A stretch of 64,000 bases of DNA from assembly GCA_902825775.1 (NCBI GenBank), contig CADECF010000007.1:114457-178456 (forward strand), given 5' to 3'. The notes under the pieces were generated by a model. That model saw only the letters and a program-made list of their open reading frames with translations, was not told the origin of the DNA and did not search any database. This DNA is from an uncultured Lysobacteraceae bacterium (GTDB lineage Bacteria; Pseudomonadota; Gammaproteobacteria; Xanthomonadales; Xanthomonadaceae). The number at the start of each line of letters is the position of its first letter. Positions within the stretch are counted from its first letter, which is position 1. Below are positions 17,625-29,885 of the stretch, piece after piece. The position numbers were made by a program, and so were the translations under genes.

Positions 17625-19511
17625 TCAGAAACCGCAGAAGCAGTACGCCAGCGCCTTCACTCGCAGGCCCTGCCCCGGCTTCATCGCGTTCTCGATGAAA
17701 CGCAGATCGTCGGCGCTGCGCGGCACGGCGCGCGCGAGCAGGCCGCGGGCGATATCGGAATCGCGCAGCCAGACGGCACCGATGCGGCTTTCGGCGAAAC
17801 CGGCGAACCAGCGCTGGAACGGCGTGCCGCCGTCTTCGTAGTAACGCACGCGGTACTCGGCCGGCTTGCCGAGTTTAGCGCGCTTCGCCACATCGGCGAC
17901 CGCATCGTCGATGCCGCCGAACGCGTCGACCAATCCACGCTCCTTCGCCTGCGCACCGGTCCATACCCGGCCGCGCGCGACCTCGTCGACCTGCTCGACG
18001 CTCTTCTTGCGCGCCTGCGCCACCTTGCCGGTGAAATCGCGATAACCCTTGTCGATCACCGACTGGATCACCTGCCCGACATCCGGATCCAGTTTGCGGG
18101 TGATGTCGAACGCGCCGGCGAAACGCGTGGTCGACACGCCGTCGGTATGCACGCCGATCTTGTCGAGCGCGCGCGGCAGCGTCGGGAAGATGCCGAAAAT
18201 GCCGATCGAACCGGTGATCGTCGACGGATCGGCGTAGATGCGGTCGGCATTCATGCTGATCCAGTACCCGCCGGATGCGGCCACGTTGCCCATCGACACC
18301 ACCACCGGCTTGCCGGCGTCCTTCAAGCCGACCACTTCGCGGCGGATCTGCTCGGACGCGAACACTTCGCCGCCGGGCGACGAGACGCGCAGCACCACGG
18401 CCTTGACCTTCTCGTCGTCGCGCGCCGCGCGCAGCAGCGCCGCAGTGGATTCGCCGCCGATGCGGCCCGGCGGCTGCTCGCCGCCCGTGATCTCGCCTTC
18501 GGCTACGACGACGGCTACCTGCGGCCGCTCGTCGACCGCGGACAGGCCGCTGTCGACCTGCCTCAAATAACCTTCCAGATCGATCTGGCGAAAACCGCCC
18601 GGCGCATCGCTGTCGGCGACGCCGCGTTCGGCCAGCAGATCGTCGACGTCTTCCTCGGTCTTGAGGCCGTCGACCAATTTCTGCTGTAGCGCGAAGCGCG
18701 CCAGATCGCCGCCGGCGGCGGCGATGCCTTCGGGCATGGTGTCGACGCCGGCCGCCAGCTGCTGCGCGGTGAGCTTGCGCGCCTTGGCGATATCGTCGAG
18801 ATAGCGTTGCCACACGTCGCTCATCCAAAACAGGTCGGCCTGTTTGGATTCGGGCGAGGCGGCATCGAGGATGAAGGGCTCGGCGGCGGATTTGTATTCG
18901 CCCACCTTGAACAGGTGCACGTCTACGCCGAGCTTGTCCTGCAGGCCCTGGCGGTAGTACTGGCGATAGCCGGCAAGGCCTTCGATCAGCATGCCGCCCA
19001 TCGGGTCGAGATAGACCTCGCTGGCCTGCGCGGCGAGCAGGTATTGGCCCTGGCCGTACTGGTTGCCGAATGCGATCACTTGCTTGCCCGATGCGCGCAA
19101 CCGCGCCAGCGCCGCGGCGACTTCGCGCAGTTGCGCATAGCCGCTGGGCTGCAGTTCATCCACGCGCAGCAGCACTCGCTCGACGCGCTTGTCGTCTTTG
19201 GCCGCTTCGATCGCGCGCAGCAGGTCGCGCAGTTGCACTTCCTTGGCGTCGTCGTCGCCCATCGCTTTGGCCAGCGTGCGGGTGAAGGCGTCGGTGCTGT
19301 ATTGCTCCACCAGACGGCCTTCCGGCGCGATCACCAGCGTGGTGCGGCCGACCATCGGCTTGACCCGGTCGCCCGCGCCCAGCGCGACCAGGAACAGCAG
19401 CAACAGGAAGAAGAACACCAGGTTGAACACCAACCGGCGCGTGAAATTCATCGCATTCCAGATACCGACGAAAACGCCAGCGATCGGGCCGCGGCGGCGG
19501 ACTTCGTTCAT
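17625..19511 (-). CDS. sppA: Signal peptide peptidase SppA, 67K type
   Basis: 628 aa, the long double-domain form. A single N-terminal membrane anchor (LVFNLVFFFLLLLFLVALGA, about 28-47) precedes two tandem S49 domains. The catalytic Lys is in GEYKSAAEPF of the first domain and the nucleophile Ser in MGNVAASGGYWIS of the second, as in the E. coli enzyme. It degrades cleaved signal peptides in the inner membrane. The gene precedes the repeat-rich gap at 17203; the gap to the MATE gene upstream is 53 bp. Confidence 0.95.
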   Translation of the reverse strand: MNEVRRRGPIAGVFVGIWNAMNFTRRLVFNLVFFFLLLLFLVALGAGDRVKPMVGRTTLVIAPEGRLVEQYSTDAFTRTLAKAMGDDDAKEVQLRDLLRAIEAAKDDKRVERVLLRVDELQPSGYAQLREVAAALARLRASGKQVIAFGNQYGQGQYLLAAQASEVYLDPMGGMLIEGLAGYRQYYRQGLQDKLGVDVHLFKVGEYKSAAEPFILDAASPESKQADLFWMSDVWQRYLDDIAKARKLTAQQLAAGVDTMPEGIAAAGGDLARFALQQKLVDGLKTEEDVDDLLAERGVADSDAPGGFRQIDLEGYLRQVDSGLSAVDERPQVAVVVAEGEITGGEQPPGRIGGESTAALLRAARDDEKVKAVVLRVSSPGGEVFASEQIRREVVGLKDAGKPVVVSMGNVAASGGYWISMNADRIYADPSTITGSIGIFGIFPTLPRALDKIGVHTDGVSTTRFAGAFDITRKLDPDVGQVIQSVIDKGYRDFTGKVAQARKKSVEQVDEVARGRVWTGAQAKERGLVDAFGGIDDAVADVAKRAKLGKPAEYRVRYYEDGGTPFQRWFAGFAESRIGAVWLRDSDIARGLLARAVPRSADDLRFIENAMKPGQGLRVKALAYCFCGF

Positions 19512-19564
19512 TTACCGATTACTCCGAAAATAGGCCTGCAGCTTAGCCGCGCCCGCAAGGGGTT

Positions 19565-20950
19565 TCATGCGCCTTTGGTCACTGCGCCTTCTCGCACGAT
19601 GGGGGCGGTCCGCGAGGATCGCAAGAACCGGGTGCTCAGCAGCACCGCCGCCGCCGACAGGCCCACGATCAAGCCGATCCACATGCCTTTCGGGCCCCAG
19701 CCCAGGCCCAGGCCGAGCCCGGCCCCCAAAGGCATGCCCAGGCCCCAGTAGGCGAAGGCGGCCAGGAACATCGGCACCCGCGTGTCCTTGAGCCCGCGCA
19801 GCGCGCCGGCAGAGAGCACCTGGATGCCGTCCGGGAACTGGAACGCGGCCGCGTACAGCAGCAACGTCGCGGCCAACGCCGCCACCGTCGCATCGCCGGT
19901 ATACAGCGACACGATCGCGTCGTTGCCGACGAGCAGCACCACCGCCGAAAGCATTTGCGTGGCCAGCACGATCGTGTAGCCGGCGAAGGCGGCGCGACGC
20001 AGCCCTTCGCGGTCGCCGCGGCCGATCGCGTGGCCTACGCGCACCGTGGTCGCCTCGGCCAGGCCCAGCGGAATCATGAAACACATGCTGGCGACGTTGA
20101 TCGCGATCTGGTGCGCCGCCACGGGCACGTCCCCGAGCCGGCCGATCAACAACGCGGTGGTGATGAAAAGTCCGCCCTCCATCGCCACGGTGATGCCGAT
20201 CGGCAGGCCGTTGGCGAGCAGGTTGCGGATCGGCGGCCATTGCGGCCCGTCGAAACGCGCGAACAGACCCAGGTCCGCGAAACGCTTCGCGCGCCGCAGA
20301 TACACCGCGAACGCGATCGCCTGCGCCCACATCATGATCGCCGAAGCGATGCCCAGCCCGCCCGCGCCGAGTTCCGGCAAGCCGCCGAAACCGTAAGTGA
20401 GCGCATAGCCGAGCGGTATCAGCACCAGCAAACCGCCGAAACCGAGCAACATCGTCGGCAACGTCCAATGCATGCCGTCGCTCAAATAGCGCATGCATAA
20501 GTACAACGTGAAGGCCGGAATGCCCCAGCGGATGCCGTGCAGGAAATCGGTCGCGCCCGGACGGATCTCCGGCGCGATGCCCATCGGCTCCAACGCGTAG
20601 ACCACGAACGTGAGGAATGCGAACAGCACCAGACCCAAACCTGCGGCCAGCCACATCGCCTGCCGGAACAAAGGACCGACCAAATCGCGGCGCCCGCTGC
20701 CGTCGAGTTGCGATACCGATGGCGGCAGCGACATCAACGTGCCCATCGGGATCATCATCGGCAACCAGAACAAAGCGGTGCCGACCGCCACCGCCGCCAG
20801 CGTGTCGGTGCCGTGATGGCCCGCGATCACGCTGTCGACGAAGCCGATCAGGCCGGACGACAAATGTCCCGCCACCAGCGGCGCGGCGAGCGTGGCGGAC
20901 GTGCGCACTTCGCGGACGAAGCGCGCCTGCGAAGGCGTCGATTGCGACAT
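19565..20950 (-). CDS. MATE-family multidrug/Na+ efflux protein
   Basis: 461 aa, 12 predicted membrane segments. The start is the ATG at 20950 (MSQSTPSQARFVREV). N-terminal LAAPLVAGHLSSGLIGFVDS and the internal GVxxA/IGRLGDVPVAAHQIA repeats fit the NorM branch of MATE exporters, which use a Na+ or H+ gradient to expel cationic drugs. Same strand as sppA and only 53 bp from it, so possibly co-transcribed. Substrates unknown. Confidence 0.9.
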   Translation of the reverse strand: MSQSTPSQARFVREVRTSATLAAPLVAGHLSSGLIGFVDSVIAGHHGTDTLAAVAVGTALFWLPMMIPMGTLMSLPPSVSQLDGSGRRDLVGPLFRQAMWLAAGLGLVLFAFLTFVVYALEPMGIAPEIRPGATDFLHGIRWGIPAFTLYLCMRYLSDGMHWTLPTMLLGFGGLLVLIPLGYALTYGFGGLPELGAGGLGIASAIMMWAQAIAFAVYLRRAKRFADLGLFARFDGPQWPPIRNLLANGLPIGITVAMEGGLFITTALLIGRLGDVPVAAHQIAINVASMCFMIPLGLAEATTVRVGHAIGRGDREGLRRAAFAGYTIVLATQMLSAVVLLVGNDAIVSLYTGDATVAALAATLLLYAAAFQFPDGIQVLSAGALRGLKDTRVPMFLAAFAYWGLGMPLGAGLGLGLGWGPKGMWIGLIVGLSAAAVLLSTRFLRSSRTAPIVREGAVTKGA

Positions 20951-21051
20951 GGCGGAAACCACCGGAAGCGACTGCGGCCGCGCGAATGGGAGGCATGCGC
21001 TGGCGCCGGGTCGCGGCTGACCCTATCTTAGCGGCTCCGGGGAGAGCGCAG

Positions 21052-22350
21052 ATGACCGAAAACGAAGAATCCGTACCGCCGCAGGCGCCTGTCGCCGCCG
21101 GCGCCGCGCCTGCGCGCAACTGCGAGAACTGCGGCCGAGCATTGCTGGGCGACTACTGCTACGCCTGCGGCCAGCCGGTGAAAGGGCTGGTGCGGCATTT
21201 CTCCAGCATCATCGGCGACTTCGCCGACAGCGTGCTCAACCTGGACACGCGCCTGCCGCGCACGTTGTGGCCGCTGCTGGGCAAGCCCGGCTTCCTCACC
21301 ACCGAATATTTCGCCGGGCGCCGCGTGCGTTACGTCAGCCCGGTGCGGCTGTTCGTGTTCATCAGCATCGTGACCTTCTTTGTCGCGCAATTCACCGTCA
21401 GCTTCGGCGACGGGACGGTCAATTTCGACGATAGCGGCGACAGTTTCGACAAGGCGGCCACGGTCCAGGAGGTCGAGAAGATCCGCGACCAGACGCTGGC
21501 CGAAATGGCGAAAGCGCGCGAAAGCGCCGCCGGCGCGCCGGGCGCCGACGTCGGCATAGACATCGGCGAAAGGGCGATCAAGAAGAAGGCGCAGAAGCGC
21601 ATCGAAGCCTTGCGCGAAGCGCAGGCCGAATCGGCTGCGCCCACGGGCGCGGCGGCGGAAGCGGAAGCCGCGGCGGCAACAACGCCTGCGACAACGCCGA
21701 CATCCGCCACCGCGCAGACGACGCCCACGGCACCGACGACGCCGACGCCGCCGACGGCCGCCACGAAGAACGACGACGACGAAGAATTCGACATCGCGTT
21801 CAACGACAAACCCTGGGACGCCAAAACCAATCCGATCGCGGTGGCATGGCTGCCGCGGTTCGCCAACAACTGGCTCAATTCGCAGGCGGGCCGCGTCAAG
21901 GGCAACTTCAAACGCCTGAAGGAAGATCCGAACGCGTTGAAGGACGCCATGTTGAGCGCGGTGCCGTCGACGCTGTTCATCCTGCTGCCGGTGTTCGCGG
22001 TGATGCTGAAGATCCTGTACGTCTTCAAGCGGCGCTTGTACATGGAACACCTGATCGTGGCGCTGCACAGCCACGCCTTCCTGTGCCTGGCGCTGCTGCT
22101 GATGTTCGTGACCATGGCCCTGCAGAACTGGCTCGCCCCCGATTCCGGGCCCCTGCACAGCCTGTTCGGTTGGATCGAGGCGTTGCTGTGGCTGTGGATG
22201 CCGGTTTACCTGCTGATCATGCAAAAACGGGTCTATGGGCAGGGCTGGCCGATGACGCTGGTCAAATACTGTGTTCTGGGCTTCTGTTACTTCCTGCTGC
22301 TGACAACCGGCGCCGTGTTCACCATGCTATTCAGTCTGGTCAACATGTGA
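21052..22350 (+). CDS. DUF3667 membrane protein with N-terminal zinc knuckle
   Basis: 432 aa. The start ATG at 21052 follows ggggagagcgcag. A Cys4 knuckle (CENCGRALLGDYCYACGQ, about 24-41) is followed by the DUF3667 core, with the first membrane segment VRLFVFISIVTFFVAQF. A charged, then Ala/Thr/Pro-rich loop of about 150 residues (ATTPATTPTSATAQTTPTAP) comes next, then four C-terminal membrane segments. The function of the family is unknown. The low-complexity loop is much longer than the core would need. Confidence 0.85.
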   Translation: MTENEESVPPQAPVAAGAAPARNCENCGRALLGDYCYACGQPVKGLVRHFSSIIGDFADSVLNLDTRLPRTLWPLLGKPGFLTTEYFAGRRVRYVSPVRLFVFISIVTFFVAQFTVSFGDGTVNFDDSGDSFDKAATVQEVEKIRDQTLAEMAKARESAAGAPGADVGIDIGERAIKKKAQKRIEALREAQAESAAPTGAAAEAEAAAATTPATTPTSATAQTTPTAPTTPTPPTAATKNDDDEEFDIAFNDKPWDAKTNPIAVAWLPRFANNWLNSQAGRVKGNFKRLKEDPNALKDAMLSAVPSTLFILLPVFAVMLKILYVFKRRLYMEHLIVALHSHAFLCLALLLMFVTMALQNWLAPDSGPLHSLFGWIEALLWLWMPVYLLIMQKRVYGQGWPMTLVKYCVLGFCYFLLLTTGAVFTMLFSLVNM

Positions 22351-22357
22351 CGCTTAA

Positions 22358-22705
22358 ATGACAGAACGGGCTCCTCCGGGCCATATCGTCTACGAAGTGA
22401 ACGTGGAGGTCGATGCAGCGCTTGCGGACGACTACCGCGCCTGGATGGACACGCACGTGCGCGAGATGGTGTCCCTGCCGGGATTCTTCGGCGCTTATGT
22501 CCACAACGTGCTCGCGCCCGCGCCGCCGGCGGGCATGCAGGCCATGTCCGTGCAGTTCTTCCTGCGCGATACCGCCGCGCTCGACCACTACCTGCGCGAG
22601 CACGCGCTGCGCTTCCGCGCGAACAGCCTGGAGGTTTTCGGCGACCGTTTCCGCACTACGCGCCGGGTGATGCGGCACACCACTATTTTCGATCCCGGTT
22701 CCTAG
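22358..22705 (+). CDS. DUF4286 family protein
   Basis: 115 aa. A small soluble protein with IVYEVNVEVDAALADDYRAW and REMVSLPGF, the hallmarks of DUF4286, likely an alpha/beta (dimeric ferredoxin-like) fold. It starts 7 bp after the DUF3667 stop and is probably co-transcribed. Function unknown. It converges on the DUF3106 gene with 12 bp between them. Confidence 0.85.
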   Translation: MTERAPPGHIVYEVNVEVDAALADDYRAWMDTHVREMVSLPGFFGAYVHNVLAPAPPAGMQAMSVQFFLRDTAALDHYLREHALRFRANSLEVFGDRFRTTRRVMRHTTIFDPGS

Positions 22706-22717
22706 GGACCGTCGGCG

Positions 22718-23356
22718 CTATTGGTCCAAACGTTGGCGCAGCCATTCGCTGCGTTGCGCGGACGATGTCGACAACAGTTCGCGGCGCAGCGCATCGCGCG
22801 CTTCCGGCGGCGTGCGCTGGGCGAGCGTCGCCAGGTCGTTGCGTTCGGCTGGCGTCATCGTACGCAGCGCATCGAGCAACTGCGCGCGCTCGTCGTCGAC
22901 GACGAAGGCCAGCAGCGGCTGCAGCCGCGGATACTCGGCCCCCAGCGCGGGGCCGAGCAGCCAGCCGTGGCGTACGCGGCCATCCAAGGCATCGAATTCC
23001 GCACGCAACCGCTCCCGCTCGGCCGCGGGCAGGGCGGCGAATTGCGCCGCGGTGCGCCGCAACTGCACGCGTTCGGGTTCGGGCAGCGCACGCCAGGACT
23101 GCCAATGCTCGCGCTGCACGCGGCGCTCTTCTAGCGGCAGCGACTGCCAGCGCAGTTGGCGTTGTCCGTAAACGGCGCGTTCGACCGGCGTCAGCGCCTG
23201 CCATCGTGCCTGGCGCTGTTGCAGCTCGACGCGTTGCGCGGCCGGCAACCTTTCCATCCAGGCGTGCCACGAGGGCGACAGCGCTATCGCCGCGGTCGAG
23301 GCGATCGCCACCAGCGCCACCGCAGCGCCCAGCGTCGCAGGACTAAAGCGTCGCAT
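22718..23356 (-). CDS. DUF3106-domain membrane-anchored or exported protein
   Basis: 212 aa. An N-terminal hydrophobic segment (ATLGAAVALVAIASTAAIAL) is followed by Trp-rich helical repeats (RQARWQALTPVERAVYGQRQ, RQLRWQSLPLEERRVQREH). This pattern is the DUF3106 signature and resembles CpxP/Spy-like LTPxER/LPLEER repeats. It overlaps the sigma-like gene upstream by 14 bp, so the two are translated together. Inference: a periplasmic sensor or chaperone partner of that protein. Confidence 0.8.
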   Translation of the reverse strand: MRRFSPATLGAAVALVAIASTAAIALSPSWHAWMERLPAAQRVELQQRQARWQALTPVERAVYGQRQLRWQSLPLEERRVQREHWQSWRALPEPERVQLRRTAAQFAALPAAERERLRAEFDALDGRVRHGWLLGPALGAEYPRLQPLLAFVVDDERAQLLDALRTMTPAERNDLATLAQRTPPEARDALRRELLSTSSAQRSEWLRQRLDQ

Positions 23357-24317
23357 CGCTCGTCTCCGGTTCTTCGCTGACGTCGTGCGGCGTCGCCGGC
23401 GCCAGCGTATCGGGCGCTGCGTTCCGCGTCTCCTGCGCTGCTTCCCGCACCGCGTACCAGGCGTAGAAATCCAGGTCGCGATAGACCGCTTCGTCCCGCG
23501 GATCCAACAGCAGGTCGAAATCGCGATCGCTCAGCAGCGCCATGTCCGCATCGAAGCGCGCGGCCGGCGCTTCGGCCTGCGGCAGCGATACGGTGCGGAT
23601 GTCCGGCGTGAGATCGGTAGTCTCGCGACGCGGCTGCGGCCACAGGAAGCTGATCGCCAGCGCCGCGACGCACGCGGCCACGCCCACCCAGAGCATCGTC
23701 GGAAGCCAACGCCGATGCGTGGGGTCTGTCGCGCGCACCGCTGTCGGCGCGATCGCACGTTTGGCCGGCGCCGGCGCCAATGCCGCCTCGCGCAGTTTCG
23801 CCAGATGCGCCAGACGTTGCGGAGGCAAACTCTTGATCGTGTCCTGCACCGCGGCGGCCAGCGCGCGCCAGGCTTCGGCGTGCGGCGTGCCGTCGGCGTG
23901 GTGCGGCAGTGCGCGTTGCAAGGCCAGGCGATAAGTCCCCGGCGATATGCCCAATGCCGCGGCGGCCTCGGCTTCGCCCAGACCGGCGGCGAGCCGCAGC
24001 AGCAACGCCGCCCGCGGCCCGTGCCCGACCTGGCCCAGCGGCGCCAGCGCGTCCGCCCGCGGCGGCAACGCGGAAGCCCGGCGCAGCATCGGCGTGGCCA
24101 GCAACAGGCTCCAGAAGCGTTGCGGCCACTCGCCGAACGGCGCCTGCGCGGCACCGGCGTGGAAAGCCCGCATGGCTGCCGCCAGGGCGGCGTCCCCGGC
24201 CAGGGCCTCGCCGCTTTGCAACTCCGCGAAGACGGCGCCGCGTCGCTCGACGCCGCGCAAGAAGGCATTGATCGCGGCCGGCGCGCCGCTGGCATCGGAA
24301 AGGGAGCGGGCGGTCAT
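23343..24317 (-). CDS. Sigma-70 region 4-like protein fused to a membrane segment and acidic C-terminal domain
   Basis: 324 aa from the ATG at 24317. Residues about 1-170 are helical and include a region-4-like helix-turn-helix (RAALLLRLAAGLGEAEAAAALGISP). One membrane segment follows (TMLWVGVAACVAALAISFLW, about 207-226), then a C-terminal domain with ADMALLSDRDFDLLLD and RDLDFYAWYAV, a motif I associate with DUF3619-type anti-sigma-like proteins. The HTH and the membrane-anchored part are usually separate genes; here they are one. It sits directly upstream of DUF3106. Regulatory role is inferred. Confidence 0.65.
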   Translation of the reverse strand: MTARSLSDASGAPAAINAFLRGVERRGAVFAELQSGEALAGDAALAAAMRAFHAGAAQAPFGEWPQRFWSLLLATPMLRRASALPPRADALAPLGQVGHGPRAALLLRLAAGLGEAEAAAALGISPGTYRLALQRALPHHADGTPHAEAWRALAAAVQDTIKSLPPQRLAHLAKLREAALAPAPAKRAIAPTAVRATDPTHRRWLPTMLWVGVAACVAALAISFLWPQPRRETTDLTPDIRTVSLPQAEAPAARFDADMALLSDRDFDLLLDPRDEAVYRDLDFYAWYAVREAAQETRNAAPDTLAPATPHDVSEEPETSDATL

Positions 24318-24761
24318 CGGGCAGGTTTCATCGTCGCCGCATGATACCGACGGCGCCTTCCCAAACCATGCTTGACAGACCGCACAAAACTCGCTCCTCA
24401 AGGCAGGACAAGGCTTTCGCGAAAATCCAGTTGTTCACAGCGGTCAATAAACTGTCACCGAACTGGGTTTAACAGGCGCCTTAACCCGTATTTCGCTTGT
24501 GTTTCACAGCCATCTCTTTGATTTAAATGGAATTATGCCCAGTGGCGCTTTTTTCACCAGCTTGCGTTAAATGCTTACTTTCACGTGTTTGCACGATGCG
24601 GCCGGGCCGACTTGCACAGGTTTATCCACAGCTAGTGTGGATAAAGGCGAATCTCCTTATGCGGCCGTAAGTTGCGCGGCTTATCTGCGCCTTGCGGCAA
24701 GGTTTAGCGCGCAACTGCATGGGTCTCACGGCGTGGCCTTGGCGGTCGCTAGACTGGTGCG
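24318..24761. other. AT-enriched intergenic region upstream of priA
   Basis: 444 bp between divergent genes. AT-rich compared with its surroundings, especially 24410-24580. It contains DnaA-box-like elements: the inverted consensus pair at 24621-24645 and a looser tgttcacag near 24432. No credible gene is seen. Promoters for priA and for the sigma-like gene must lie here. Confidence 0.7.
24621..24645. promoter_or_regulatory. Inverted pair of consensus DnaA boxes
   Basis: tttatccaca-gctag-tgtggataaa: two copies of the 9-mer DnaA box TTATCCACA in perfect inverted orientation, 5 bp apart. It lies 117 bp upstream of priA. Likely DnaA binding; the role (priA regulation or a titration/reactivation site) is inferred. 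Confidence 0.7.
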
Positions 24762-27041
<2,280 letters not shown>

Positions 27042-27042
27042 C

Positions 27043-28299
27043 ATGCCCGAATCTGCGCACCCGCACCTGCTCATCGTCGGCGGCGGTTTCGCCGGCTTGT
27101 GGGCGGCGCGCGCTCTGGCCGGCGCGCCGGTCCGCATCACCCTGCTCGACCGCGGCAACCATCATCTGTTCCAGCCGTTGCTGTATCAGGTCGCGACCGC
27201 GGGCTTGTCCTCGCCCGATATCGCCGCGCCGCTGCGCCATATCCTGCGCAAGCAGAAGAACGTCACCGTGCTGATGGGCGAGGCGGTCGCCGTCGATAGC
27301 GCCGACCGGCAAGTGCGATTGGCCGACGGCGATACGCTCCGTTACGACTTCCTGCTGCTGGCCAGCGGCGCCACGCATGCCTACTTCGGGCATGACGACT
27401 GGGCCCCGCACGCGCCGGGCCTGAAGACGCTGGACGATGCGTTGCTGATCCGGCGCCGCATCCTGTCCGCTTTCGAACGCGCCGAAGCCAGCGACGACGA
27501 TGCCGAACGCAAGGCGCAGCTGACCTTCGCGATCGTCGGCGGCGGCCCGACCGGCGTGGAGCTCGCCGGCACGCTCGCGGAGATCGCGCGGCAAACTTTG
27601 AAGCGCGAATTCCGCCGCATCGATCCGCGCCAGGCGCGCGTGCTGTTGCTGGAAGCCGGGCCACGCGTGCTGTCGACTTTTCCCGAATCGCTGTCGCTCA
27701 AAGCGCAACGGCAATTGGAAAGACTGGGCGTGGAGGTGCGCACCGGTTCGGCAGTGACGCATATCGATGCGGATAGCGTGATGCTCGGCGACGAGCGCAT
27801 CGCTACGCGCACGGTGCTCTGGGCGGCGGGCGTGGCCGCGTCGCCGCTCGCGCGTTCGCTCGGCGTGCCGTTGGATCGTGCCGGCCGCGTGCCGGTCGAA
27901 CCCGATTTGAGCGTGTCCGGGCAGCCGCAGATCTTCGTCGGCGGAGATCTGGCGACGCTGCTGCAAGTCAACGGAAAATCCGTACCCGGCGTGGCGCCGG
28001 CCGCCAAACAGATGGGCAACCATATCGCTGCGACGATCCTTGCGCGCATCGCGGGGCGCGCGACCAAACCGTTCCGTTACCGCGACTGGGGCAATCTCGC
28101 GACGATCGGCCGCCGTGCGGCGATCGTCGATCTGGGCAAGCTGCGTTTCTCGGGTTTTCCGGCTTGGTCGTTTTGGCTGGTGGCGCACATCTTCTTCCTG
28201 ATCGGCTTCCGCAACCGCATGGTCGTGTTGCTCGATTGGGCAGTGGCGTATTGGACGCATCAGCGCAACGCGCGGATCATCGTCGGCCGCGACGACTGA
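27043..28299 (+). CDS. ndh: Type II NADH:quinone oxidoreductase (NDH-2)
   Basis: 418 aa. A single-subunit, non-proton-pumping FAD enzyme that passes electrons from NADH to quinone. The FAD Rossmann motif LLIVGGGFAGLWAARAL is at the N-terminus, and the NADH motif FAIVGGGPTGVELAGTLAEI at about 165. FAD-contact IFVGGDLATL follows. A hydrophobic C-terminal stretch (FWLVAHIFFLIGFRNRMVVL) anchors it to the inner membrane. The start at 27043 is 1 bp after priA, so it is translated with priA or from a joint transcript. Downstream is a REP pair. Confidence 0.93.
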   Translation: MPESAHPHLLIVGGGFAGLWAARALAGAPVRITLLDRGNHHLFQPLLYQVATAGLSSPDIAAPLRHILRKQKNVTVLMGEAVAVDSADRQVRLADGDTLRYDFLLLASGATHAYFGHDDWAPHAPGLKTLDDALLIRRRILSAFERAEASDDDAERKAQLTFAIVGGGPTGVELAGTLAEIARQTLKREFRRIDPRQARVLLLEAGPRVLSTFPESLSLKAQRQLERLGVEVRTGSAVTHIDADSVMLGDERIATRTVLWAAGVAASPLARSLGVPLDRAGRVPVEPDLSVSGQPQIFVGGDLATLLQVNGKSVPGVAPAAKQMGNHIAATILARIAGRATKPFRYRDWGNLATIGRRAAIVDLGKLRFSGFPAWSFWLVAHIFFLIGFRNRMVVLLDWAVAYWTHQRNARIIVGRDD

Positions 28300-28312
28300 C
28301 GCGCGTTTTTTT

Positions 28313-28387
28313 GTGGGAGCGGCTCCAGCCGCGAGCTTTTTGCAGCGATGAGGGACAATAAGAGCTCGCGGCTGAAGCCGCTCCCAC
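28313..28387. repeat. REP family 1 inverted pair
   Basis: Arms gtgggagcggctccagccgc (28313) and gcggctgaagccgctcccac (to 28387) face each other and each has internal dyad symmetry. They lie between the convergent ndh and DUF1203 genes and could act as a bidirectional 3' hairpin. Confidence 0.9.
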
Positions 28388-28404
28388 AGAGTGCCCCGCT
28401 CGGC

Positions 28405-28872
28405 TCAAGCGCGATCGATCCGGCACGCGTAACAACCGCGGCGCGCGTTGTGCACGAGCAGGTAGCCGATCTTGGGATCCGCGAAGAACTTTTCGATCTT
28501 CGCTTCCAGCGCTGCGCCATCGACCACATCGGCCGCATGCATCCATCCGGCATCGTCGTAAGCACGCACCGACAGCAAGCGGCTGCGCTGCTGTTCCGGA
28601 ATTTCGTTGCGCGCTTCGAACGTCGCCCGCGCCGATTCGTTTACGAAGATCGGCCCGTCGCTGCGATAAGGCGTATCCGAATCCTGGTGCCGCCAATTGA
28701 GCAGCAATAGCGTTTCGCCGGGCTCCGCGTCCTGCAAAGTGACTCGGCACGGAAACCCGGGCTTGGCGTCGGCGACGTAACGCTTCGCACCGCGCGCGCT
28801 CAGCGCTTCCTCGCTCAAACCGAACAGCGGCCGGAAATCCTCCAGCGGCAATCCTCTGACGACATAGTTCAT
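28405..28872 (-). CDS. DUF1203 family protein
   Basis: 155 aa, starting at the ATG at 28872 (MNYVVRGLPLEDFRPLFGLS). The body shows the family's VADAKPGFPCRVTLQDAEPG and LLNWRHQDSDTPYRSDGPIF, and ends with CYACRIDRA. Function unknown; soluble and cytoplasmic by sequence. It lies downstream of rpoH but is separated from it by a strong terminator, so it is probably transcribed on its own. Confidence 0.85.
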   Translation of the reverse strand: MNYVVRGLPLEDFRPLFGLSEEALSARGAKRYVADAKPGFPCRVTLQDAEPGETLLLLNWRHQDSDTPYRSDGPIFVNESARATFEARNEIPEQQRSRLLSVRAYDDAGWMHAADVVDGAALEAKIEKFFADPKIGYLLVHNARRGCYACRIDRA

Positions 28873-28948
28873 GGCGCACTCCGTTCGTGGGAATGCGCGC
28901 AGGCTAACGGCCGCCCGCCGGAGCCGATATCCGCATCGTGCGCAACGC

Positions 28949-28974
28949 AAAACGGCCCGGTTTCCCGGGCCGTT
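28949..28974 (-). terminator. Intrinsic terminator of rpoH
   Basis: On the minus strand a 9-bp stem acggcccgg/ccgggccgt with a 4-nt loop is followed by ttttgcg, about 25 nt after the rpoH stop. Confidence 0.85.
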
Positions 28975-28998
28975 CGCGATCTATCGTGCCAGGCGCAA

Positions 28999-29874
<876 letters not shown>

Positions 29875-29885
29875 GGGCTCCGATT

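Noticed and set aside
24318-24761. Possible replication origin (DnaA boxes and AT-rich DNA)
   Set aside because: No dnaA, dnaN, rpmH or parA/B nearby and only two consensus boxes; better read as a regulatory or titration site.
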